64,000 nucleotides of DNA from Heligmosomoides polygyrus polygyrus (Eukaryota; Nematoda; Chromadorea; Rhabditida; Heligmosomidae). Shown here in pieces: positions 55,195-64,000 of the stretch. The notes beneath the pieces are model-generated. The model was given only the letters and a program-made list of their open reading frames with translations, had not been told where the DNA came from and did not search any database. Every line of letters begins with the position of its first letter. Positions within the stretch are counted from its first letter, which is position 1. The position numbers were made by a program, and so were the translations under genes. The stretch is from positions 61,096,623-61,160,622 of the forward strand of contig OX377201.1 in the NCBI GenBank assembly GCA_947396885.1, in the 5' to 3' direction.

Positions 55195-55428
55195 AGTGGG
55201 TCACCAGCGCAAAGCGGCTTGGAGGGAGTCACCGGGTATAAAGTGATGATCCGCTTTGGTAACAAGGCACATGAATTCCAACTACATCAGAGGTGGCCCA
55301 GCTCAGTTCACCATTGTGGTGGACACACCAGAGCTGTGTTAAATGTTTGATATCGTGCAACACAGAACGTCGTATAGAGCTGCCTTACAAGGTGACCCCT
55401 CCGAGCCGCTTTGCGCCGTGGTCACCAC
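55195..55428. repeat. Inverted repeat of ~34 bp (imperfect) with ~157-base spacer
   Basis: TCACCAGCGCAAAGCGGCTT plus GGAGGGAGTCACC (about 55200-55232) is inverted at 55390-55424 with three differences. The spacer and flanks are unrelated. Confidence 0.7.
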
Positions 55429-55429
55429 A

Positions 55430-58400
55430 GCATCCCGCGGCGAGCAGGCGCGACGAGTACGCCGCTACAGGTGGCGTGCGTTCCCTACAAGATCCCGCCC
55501 GCCGCCACTTCCCGTCCCACCCGCGCCGCCCTATTTGGACAACTTTGTGGCGCGTGAAACCGCTTCGCAATTTGCAGGTTCTTTACTGGCGTGACAACGT
55601 CCAAAAACCTAACAGCTAATAGGAGACGATTGTAGAACTCCAAAGTCATTTTTTAGACAGTTCGGTTGTGGAGACTGTTGAGAGAAGGAGAACCTCGCTT
55701 TTATCTCTGGATTCTTTCAATTTTCACTACAACTAGAGACTATGGGTGGCTCCGATCATTAGACGGTGGTCTCTACATCGAAGGCCTATCTGAAATTATG
55801 CGCAAGACCGGCCCACCGTCCTCTCATTCTAAAGGATCATACAATTCTCCCTGTATGGAAGAACTTTCTAGCGGATGATCGCATTGTTCTCATGACATAT
55901 CTCATAAGGATGTTGCTGTACGTGTGGGAAGACGCAAACAACGCAGTAGTACTAAGCAATGTGGCGGGATCTAAAAAAAGCCTTCATGCAGTTGTAAAGC
56001 CCTTTCCTCCAAATTTACAGCATACAGTACGGTATACAGCATCCTGACTTGTCTCAAAAACGGAATCTCTTTAGGATAGAGCTGTTAGATCAAAGAAAGT
56101 GATTAGAGATGCGATGCCTCCATGCGATGGCGGGGAGCCGGACATCTCGTCCTCGGCGCGTCCTTTGCTCCGCCCCTTTCTGAGGGCAGTGTAGAGAACG
56201 CTCTCCGCCCCGTACAAAATGCCTGGAGTAACTTCTCTTAAATTCTAGAATAAAAGTAAAGGCTTTCTTATCAACGCCGTTCCATTCAGCCCGAAAAGCA
56301 CTATCGAATGGTATCAAACTTGGCTAAATTCGAAAATATTGTTTTTCGATGACGTTATCGGCCATATGCCGAGGCCTCGGAGCGGCCTCCTCGAAATTGT
56401 CAAAAAAAAAACAATGTTCCCAGAACTGGTTGAGATTGGTAACGTTCGATAGGGCTTATTGAGCTGAATTGAATGGTACCATTGCAAGCGTCGAAAACTC
56501 AAATTTGGACGAGTAAGTGCGGAAGAAACTTCACCGCTGCCCTCCCCTGCTCTAAAAAGGCAGATGGTGCCAAAGCAGTTTAGGCAGCTGCAGAGCTGTG
56601 AGCACTTCATCGTAAAGTATCATAATTAGTATGTTTGCTCACGCATTCGTACGCCGTTAGTCCGCTGCGCCTTCTCGTAGTGGTCGACCCGTTTGCGAGG
56701 GGTCGCCCTTCTCGATTAATGGGTTCGATCGTATATGCATTGATCACGGCGTACTCTAAGATTGAGTTAGAATACAGCAATTCTTAAGTGAGGTGGCTAA
56801 GACTTTCGCATAAAACTCCCCAAACGCCCACCCTATGTACAAGCTCGATTGATATTCGACCTTATATGCAATGTGCACGGCACACTCTCGGAGGATTTCT
56901 GGCATGACGGAGCACGGTACGCCATGCTTGAGATACTCCGAGAACATGCAAGTCCTGGAAAACAAGGTGCTGCTAGTGCAAAGAGCCTGCTCCAGTTATT
57001 TTAGGCCACCCACTGTGAGGGCAAAGGGTGCCTCTGGTGGCACATACTGCAAAAACACCGTCATGTATAAAGGATGATAGAGGTGGTCAAGACTTAATAT
57101 CTTAGAAGAAGTGGTTCAGTGGCTTTTTGAAGAAGAGAACGAGCAGGCAGAGTAACTGGTATACTACGCTTATTACGGCAAACAATATGCTAAGTGGTGC
57201 GATAGATATAAAGGAGAGCAGTAGCGTAGCAGCGGCTATAGTGAGGGGGAGAAGGTAGAAGGGGAAGGAGCAAGTGGAGAAGAGAAAGGAGCCGAGATAG
57301 GAGCTCTCGTGAGCAGGAAGGAAGCGCTCTACCTACAGTCAAGTCGCCTCCGCATCCTGTAACGGGCGGAGCGATAACAGATATACGTTAGGATCGTCGT
57401 CGGCGACGATATTCCGGCCGGCCAAAGAAAAGGATATGTGGTCTCAAACACCACGTATTCGATATGAGCAAGAGATGATCACTTGTCGCCAGTGCAGCTC
57501 TATACCTCGTAGTTGGAGGCTTCGAAGGCGATGACGTTGCCCATAGTTAATGGTGGCTCGAGTGCTGCAGTTGACCTTGATGTTGATCCAGGGAAGAAGT
57601 GGCGTCCGGAGGGATATTTTTTTTATTTTATTTATTCAATACGTACGCGATAAGCGCGGCCGTTAGATAAACAAACACAGCAATAGGACAGTTACAACCG
57701 AAGCGCAACATAGAGAGACATACTCTGTAAAAAACCGTAAAACAACAACAAATCGAGTGACGTGGCATCAGGTCTGCAATCAAAAATAGCACAACACAGC
57801 CCACTTCCCGAGCAAACCATAGTCGAAGAAAAGAAAGAAAGAAAGGATAGGAGATGAAGAGCTTCGGCAGGAACGATGAAGAGAAAGATGACGATCATTT
57901 TAGCATGGTCAGGTGCAAAACGAGAATCTGCGACCAAACCCCAAATTCCACATTTCACACCTCAAAAAGGCTACTTCAATAGTTCTCATTGATGTTGACC
58001 GCCTTTTAGTTAGCCATTGTCTACGGATAAAATGAAGGTTAGCAAAGAGTGTGACCGCTAACCATCTAAGCTAAGCGCTAGAGCCCATGACATTGGTCGC
58101 GTGTGATTGCCCGCCTCTTAGTTTCTAATCACCAAAGTAGTGGATGCGATAGTAGTCTATTATTTTATGGCTGCCTCTCTCCATAATCTTACAAACTATT
58201 TATTGCTTATTTGTCTTTAGAGGGTGTAAAGGGGCCTTTTCCAATGATTCCGTATTACTTCCTGCTATTTTGCTCCAATATTCCTAAGTAAACAATGGAC
58301 TTATCTTCTCTGTAGATCACACTCGCTTTGGGACCAGCTACGGAAAGATATGGGTATTGTATAGGACATATAGGACAGTATTTGCTATCTCTGAATGTTT

Positions 58401-58790
58401 ATCTATTCGTAACCTTCGATCGAGTGGCCTATCAATTGATTTTTTACAAAGCGTCAAATGTGATGGAAACACTACGATGTCTTGCTGCGTTTTCTTTATT
58501 TTAGGGCTCTGGTCGCTATGCCACCTTCTTAGTGGTGGTGGATCGCTCTTTAAATCAGCTTTGCCTTTTCTTTCATAATGTTGTTGCTTTTCTGAAGGCT
58601 GACTAGTTTGTTGCCTTCGTATCGATTACAATTGGGGCTGCTGAAGAATAGTTCCTAAATCTAATAACTTTCTTGCTTGATGAAGCCGATGCTGACATGG
58701 AGTAGTTTTCAGATGACAAATTTTCAGGGTTTTTGACCCAACATTCTTCAGTTTTCTTGAACGTTTTGTATTTCTGACTAGATTTTTCTA
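55430..58790. other. No gene recognised
   Basis: The long stretch includes a G+C-rich patch (55430-55560), purine-rich sequence (57240-57310) and an AT-rich run (57616-57645). Plus frames 55666-55878 and 55766-56047 overlap in different registers and show no domain. No transposon ends with duplications were found. Confidence 0.45.
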
Positions 58791-58794
58791 GCGT

Positions 58795-59465
58795 CCACCC
58801 TTAAAGATTTCTGGAGGGACTTCGTTTCTACCATTGCCAAGTATTTCAGTCATTTCGTGGCATACGTTTCTGTTTGGCATATCTGCTGCCATCGCTCAGC
58901 CAACTTCCGGATCCCATCCTTCTAGAACTGCTTGGGCCTGGTGTTGATCAACTGCTCGATATGGTTGTCAAGGATCACTTGGGTTCTTGTGTCCTTTCCA
59001 ACCAGGAAGTTTGTAGGCTCAAGAAGTAGTGATAGTCGCATGTAGGGATGTCCGGCAAATATGGTGGGTAAGGCGTGTGAACGTAGCCCAGTTGAGCAAG
59101 CTTATCCGTGGTTACTTGTTCCCGACGGGGTGCGGTGTTGTCGAAGAGGAGGACCTTCTTGAAGCGCTGCGACTGAATCAGTTCGAGTCGCAGATCCATC
59201 TCTTCCATTTCGTTTACCATGGCCTTAGAGCCCATCGTCGTGCTTTTGGTAAACAGCTTCCTGTATACCGGACCATGGGCGCAGATCCAAAAGCTCTGAA
59301 GGTGCTTCTCGCTATGAATATCTCGCCGAACGAAGGTCGGCAACGGGTCACCAGGCCTCACCCAGACTCGCTGCTTGCCAGGGTTAAGGCGGAAGACGTA
59401 CTTCTGATCTTTGAATGAACAATTGAGTCTAGGCCGCTCGGGGTTGGGAATTGGGCGAAATTTGC
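58795..59465 (-). pseudogene. Mariner-type transposase catalytic domain, decayed
   Basis: The minus frame 59526-58975 carries FKDQKYVFRLNPGKQRVW (first catalytic Asp region, where DEK has become DQK), VYRKLF, LLFDNTAPRREQ (second Asp) and YLPDIPTCDYHYF (third Asp, 34 residues after the second). Beyond a stop, another frame continues with QLINTRPKQF and DGIRKLAERWQQICQT to about 58800, the C-terminal end of the family. The DNA-binding half is missing, and the frame's first ~35 residues are unrelated. It differs clearly from the 34.2-kb mariner, so it is another lineage. Confidence 0.75.
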
Positions 59466-59559
59466 GCGACACAGGTCGACTCGCCAGACTGGGGTTTCGG
59501 CATGAGACAGACTGCGGTTTTGGCATGCTTCTGAAAAGGGCGGAAGTGTTAACTTCTCA

Positions 59560-60540
59560 GGTGGCCTTCAGTAAGTAGCATACAAGTATGCAAATACGAT
59601 GAAACCAGACTCCAGACATGAGATATATGGACACGGCATGGAGAGTCTCATTACTTTTGCCCCGCACCCCTAATATATGTTCTCTTTTCGGTAGAAATGC
59701 GCTGCTGTTTGTTTTGTGACCGAGTCTATTTTCGACATAAGCCTTGGCCGCTATCTCTTTTTCGAGGTGACCCGTTAGGTTTTCTCTATTTGATTGTGCT
59801 GATTTTGGCCAAGTATCAACACTGGCTTGATAACATCTCGCGGAAGCTTTGCTAAAATAGTTTCCGACCACATGTGATCACAGGTATTACGAACATCATA
59901 ACCAGCTGAAACCATGTGGTTAAGTAAAAGCTGAATTTCCTGCAAGGAGGGTAAATAACTATTGGCAAAATCACTTGCAGGTGCCATATTTAACAGCTTG
60001 TCGACTATTTGAGACCTATTGGCGAGGTAGTCACTTTAAGTTTTCTTTAAACGTCTTAGTCATCCAGGTATAATTTTTTGGTAAAGGTTGGATCCCTTGT
60101 ACACAACTTCTCGCCTTACCCTCTAGACTTTCTCTGAGGAGAATTAGTTTCCCACGACATCAAGCCTATCGCTTTTGTGCACCATGGCTTCGAAAATTGC
60201 CCAATATTCTGCAAATTCTTTAGGCTCGCCATAGAATTTAGAATAGCCGCCATAGATACTCGTGGGGGATTTATAAAGCGAAACATCCTTTGCTCCGTGT
60301 AAATTTGTTCCGTTAATTGCATCATGTCCTCATGCGGCTCGGGATTGCTAGTGCTAGCATGGGATTCCTCATTATTTCCTTCATAAGCACCCTGTGAGTT
60401 GAGATCATTTCAATATTTTTGTGCTAAATGTAGCCGAGTTTGATGGCCATATCTTCTCGAGCGCTTCGCCACTCATCATACCTATAACGTTAACTTGAAA
60501 ATCAGCTCGCTAGCTTCAGTAATGGCTACGTGGACCTCAG
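59560..60540 (-). pseudogene. BEL/Pao-like LTR retrotransposon gag remnant
   Basis: Minus-strand segments in order resemble Pao/BEL gag (capsid-like) proteins: a YGGYSKFYGEPKEFAEYWAI-type block (about 60255-60190), MAPASDFANSYLPSLQEIQL and MVSAGYDVRNTCDH (59987-59880), and a segment with KLPRDVIKPVL. Frames change several times and contain stops. No protease, RT, integrase or LTRs are visible nearby. It is a non-functional fossil; the assignment is from block order and composition. Confidence 0.6.
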
Positions 60541-60875
60541 ATTCGTGCTCTGTTTGCTCAATCTTTCCTATTAAATCTTTTTCTACTCATTTTTACCTCG
60601 TCGAATAAGTTTTGCAGATTTGGTGTGCCTTCCATAATCCGATTTAATGCACTCAGCAAATATTTCTTTTTTTCACATTTCGAAGGATTTTTCACATTTC
60701 GCGTAGGGTATTCCATGACAAATAAGTAACCTTTGTAAAGGGATAATAAGTCAAAGAGCATTCTGGAGCGAATGATAACAAGAGTTTTGTGGAGGTAAAG
60801 CGTCACTTTTTACGCCTTTTACTTTATGTTCTAGAACTTAAGAGAAGTTACTCTACGTACTTCGTACGGGCCACG

Positions 60876-61644
60876 GATCTCCCTCGATAGAGAGCTTTCG
60901 GGCTCTCTCGTTAATAGGGATCTCGGCCGCTTGTCGCAGGGCCACGTGGCGCGTCCCCGGGTGGTGAATAGGGGAATTAAACGCGAACCAAATGCGACCG
61001 TGTACTGTCCAGAGACGCAGGTGGGATGCAGGGGATGGACTCCTTGCTCCTGCTGTGTCGTGTCGACGCGTTCTTTGTGCGTAGGAGCGGCATGATCGTG
61101 CACAGTGTGCGTGGATGTGTCCGTGACTGTGCGGATTGTAACTTGTCGGCTCGGCCAAAAGCTTGCACTCGGTAGACTGTGAGTACATGTATGACAATTC
61201 GAGGCCGTCTTAAGTCTCGCCCCGTCCCTTCTAGCAATCTGGCTGGCTGCCCGGAGTTCTTCGCCCGCACGACAGAGCCCGCCTAGCTACCCGTGTGTAC
61301 TCAAGTCAAAAACAGCAGCACTAAAGGGCCTCATTCCCTGACCCCGAAAGAGCCCCTATTTCTGCAGCGATGGGAAGGACGAGTACGGAGAGACTACTAA
61401 AATCTCAGGGCCTAACCAGGCTGCGCCAATTGAGAAGGACTAGGATGACGATCTGTACTTACAACGCCCGCACGCTTGCATCGGAAGTATCCGTCGAGGA
61501 CCTGATGATGCAAGCCAGGAAGATCAAGTACAACGTCATCGGACTGACCCAGACGAGAAGACACCACCCCCTACACGCCGCCTACGACTCCGGAGAAGAA
61601 CTGTTCCTCGGAACATGCGACAGCAGGGGAGTAGGCGGCGCATC
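60876..61644 (+). pseudogene. RTE family B, 5' end only
   Basis: The 5' untranslated region (60876-61369) and the first ~92 codons of the endonuclease (MGRTSTERLLKSQGLTRLRQ, then VIGLTQTRRHH where the catalytic Glu of TETKRH has become Gln) match 12119-12895. Homology stops abruptly at 61644. Target-primed insertion normally loses the 5' end, so a copy holding only the 5' end must have been cut by later deletion or rearrangement. Confidence 0.85.
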
Positions 61645-63040
61645 GATGACAAGCGTACATTGTGCGCTAACTCCACGTTTACGATACAAATGTTTAAGAG
61701 AGTTTTCGAAAGAACTCGAGCAATGAAAACGGTTCCTTGACTTACTGCTGGAATGGTGACTTCCTTCTCGATCACTCGATTGTACTCGGTACTCAAACTG
61801 ACTAGTGAGCAAGTCTTCGTTAATTATTACGCTTTTTTAGTATAGGAGTCAAGTTTAGCCATTACTTCACCGCTATGATTAGTATGTACACCATTCATAA
61901 CTATCACAAAGAAGCACTTAATCCGTACAAATTCATAAGCACGAAACACTCCTGAATCGACTGGCCACTTCAAATCATAGCATAAAGCACATAAAAATTA
62001 AATTTTCCTCCAAGAAAAAAGTAAAAATTTAGTGGAAGTCAACGGACAAATGGAAATGAAGGCCAGGGATGTACTGTATATGAAAATTAATAAAAAAATG
62101 ATTGTGAAAACGAAAGCGTGCGTTTTGAAGGCGTTGTGAAAATGAAGCGCGTTCAGTCTTTCTGGGATGTCCCACGCATACAGCCATCGTAATAGCGTGA
62201 ATAAGAAATGAAAATACAAGCATATTAAAAAAAGGGATAGGCCGTAGCAGCCCTTGCTCGGTGTACGCCGCGTATTCTACCCCACCCTTGTCTCGAAGGA
62301 TCAATATTACGCCCCGCAGAGGAAGTGTGAAGGCTCTAGTTAGGCGATTTACGGCGTCCTCAGATGGCGCGACGGGTCACAGAGGCTGTAGAGTGGACTA
62401 GCTCCGGAACTAATCTGGGTACCGACTAGGGCTATTAGACATTTCACTCCTTACAAACGGGTTCAAACGATCGAAAATTTGAAATCGAACCACGTTCAAG
62501 TCAGAATTAACTGGAGAATGCTCTCACAGACTATTTTTCCATTTTTGAACAAATTTTTGAAGAGTACGTTTTCCCATTTTGTATGAGTTTACTGCGTAGC
62601 TGAGTGGCTATAATGTCCTCTGGCCTGGTCAAAATCTCACACGTGGAGGAGCATAGGAGTTTTCATAGGCCTCGAAATATCTATGTTTCTTTCTTCAAAG
62701 AAACGATTCTGTGTCCACTTTAATCATGCGAAAAGTGTGCTGCTAACTGCAAAGAAGTGTCATGTGGGCAACTTTACCAGCGTATATTTACCAGCGATTT
62801 AAACTCTAAAGGTTTCCAACTTCGAGGCTTGGTTTCCACTGTGGCCTTCAACGAGACAAACGAGTATAAGAACACAGAAGGTTGATATGCTGAAATTAGA
62901 GTCCTCCAAAGTGATGACATTTTTTGAAAATAATAGCATTTAAATTATCGGATCCTTTTAAAAAGTGCATCATTGGGATCGTGAAATGCTAGGGAATCCA
63001 GAGCATTATGTGCAACTATATACGTGCGATACTTGCAATA
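61645..63040. other. No gene recognised
   Basis: The stretch is AT-rich. A box A-like TAGCTGAGTGG at 62597-62607 lacks a good box B. No coding signal was identified. Confidence 0.5.
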
Positions 63041-63044
63041 CTTG

Positions 63045-64000
63045 CGACCCGTTCCTCAGCAACGATTTGTCTTGCGCGGGTCCCAACTTGTTCGCCACTT
63101 TGTTCGACCTTGAGCCAAAGTTGACCAGTGGACGAGCACCTTAATCGAGTTGATGTTAGAGGCACGGATGTTGTTCCGATGAGCGACCGAATCTTCCATC
63201 GTAGAGGAGGGCGACCGAGTGGTCGTTTCTTGCTGAGTGGTTCCTAGTGTACAGTGGCAGTACTCTAACGTCCGCCCTTTCGTCTCATCAAATGTCCAGC
63301 GAAATGGTGTTTCGCTTCATCGATATGAAGAATGACATCTCGGACTTTGGACATTGCTCGGATTTGTTCATTTTGCAATCCGGAGAGTCGCTGCTGGTGT
63401 AGAGAGATCCGACCATCTTTCTTTCAAAAGCCGTTTGCACTCTTTGTAATTGATCTTCTGCTGCTTTTGTTAAGGCCCATGTTTCACAAGCGTAACATAG
63501 CGCAGGAAGAACTGTGGAGTTGAAGATATTAGCTCTCAGCTCAAAGTTATTGCAGCTCTCGACCACGTCTCTCACAGAATTGTACGCCGCCCATGCCGCT
63601 TTTTTCCTTCGTGATATTTCTGGTCTGAGATCGTTCTTCTTGTTCAACAGTCGCCCGAGGTAGATGTAATCTTCTAACTTCTTCAAACAGTACTGGGTCA
63701 CCGCCCACGAATTCATTCTTCATAAATTTCGTCTTCGACATGTTGATCGTTAATCCAGCTTCAGCTCCTTCGACGTGAAGTTCGTGCAGCATTCTTGACG
63801 CCTGCTGCGTGGACTTTGTGATGAGGACAATATCATCGGCAAATCTCAGGTGGTTCAGCCGCCTCCCATCGATATCGATGCCATAGTCGCTCCTATTACT
63901 GCAAAGGATGGTTGATTTCAAACACGCTGAGAAGGGGTTGGGAGACATGGGATCACCTTGACGTTCGCCTCCTTCCACAGCCATCTCTAAGTCGCGATGA
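63045..64000 (-). pseudogene. Non-LTR retrotransposon RT, third EN/RT family, cut by window edge
   Basis: From the right edge on the minus strand: ERQGDPMSPNPFSACLKS (motif B), LRFADDIVLI (motif C with both Asp), AGLTINMSKTKFMKN (motif D), then after a frameshift LEDYIYLGRLLNKKNDLRPE (motif E), SRRKKAAWAAY, NSTVLPALCYACETWAL and LQRVQTAFERKM. Further downstream (63300-63050) other frames continue with a STLAQGRTKWRTSWDPR-like end. It is related to RTE family B but distinct in sequence. Motif A and the endonuclease lie beyond base 64000. One major frameshift near 63700 and others after 63350 make it a pseudogene as read. Confidence 0.88.

Noticed and set aside
62597..62660. Possible tRNA gene (box A-like TAGCTGAGTGG)
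   Set aside because: No box B at the right distance and no cloverleaf; at most a SINE fragment.

Overview
The window looks like a repeat-dense, largely intergenic piece of an animal nuclear genome, most likely a clade V parasitic nematode of the hookworm type (Ancylostoma/Necator-like). That placement is an inference. It rests on decayed RTE-type endonuclease/reverse-transcriptase elements of a kind I associate with strongylid nematodes, on mariner, Tc1-like, hAT-like, Mutator-like (MULE) and BEL/Pao-like remnants, on short introns with compact splice sites, and on many long poly-G/poly-C tracts. Nothing is bacterial or viral in layout; no operons, CRISPR arrays or rRNA are visible.

Layout. 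At the left edge (97-645, minus) are three phase-compatible exons of a host gene encoding the second half of an extended PHD (ePHD) zinc finger; the gene runs out of the window. From 2.0 to 9.0 kb lie minisatellites and two non-LTR retrotransposon wrecks. The larger one (3.8-7.4 kb, minus) is split inside its endonuclease by a 793-bp MULE-type MITE with a 9-bp target duplication. From 11.15 to 17.6 kb two arms of about 420 bp in inverted orientation, each carrying a tRNA-like segment, bracket a near-full-length but frameshifted RTE element (12.1-15.6 kb). A 2.35-kb non-autonomous hAT-like element with an 8-bp target duplication occupies 17.9-20.25 kb.

From 21.1 to 35.3 kb is a nested block. 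The two outer ends form long inverted repeats whose outermost 42 bases are identical, flanked by 10-mers that match at 9 of 10 positions, so the block may be one 14.2-kb MULE-like element. Inside it are foldback elements, another MULE-type element with a 10-bp duplication, several TTCGAA-rich arrays with a 41-42 bp period, a Tc1-like element holding a dead mariner, an inverted-repeat family holding a 164-bp MITE, and a clean 890-bp mariner whose 215-codon frame is open although about a third of the transposase is missing.

From 36 to 44 kb are a decayed ORF, a 731-bp Tc1/mariner-type deletion derivative, a minisatellite, and a 3.4-kb inverted-repeat structure whose 0.9-kb arms both encode the same unrecognised protein. 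From 45 to 52.4 kb are copies of a GC-rich repeat family and a hAT-like element (48.7-52.4 kb) containing a Penelope-like element with reverse transcriptase and GIY-YIG endonuclease. From 52.4 to 64 kb are further endonuclease, mariner, RTE and BEL/Pao gag remnants; the right edge cuts through another minus-strand RT.

Apart from the ePHD exons no functional host gene could be supported. The window is best read as a stack of transposon insertions whose nesting gives relative ages: for example RTE family A is older than the MULE-MITE, and the TTCGAA repeat is older than the deleted mariner.
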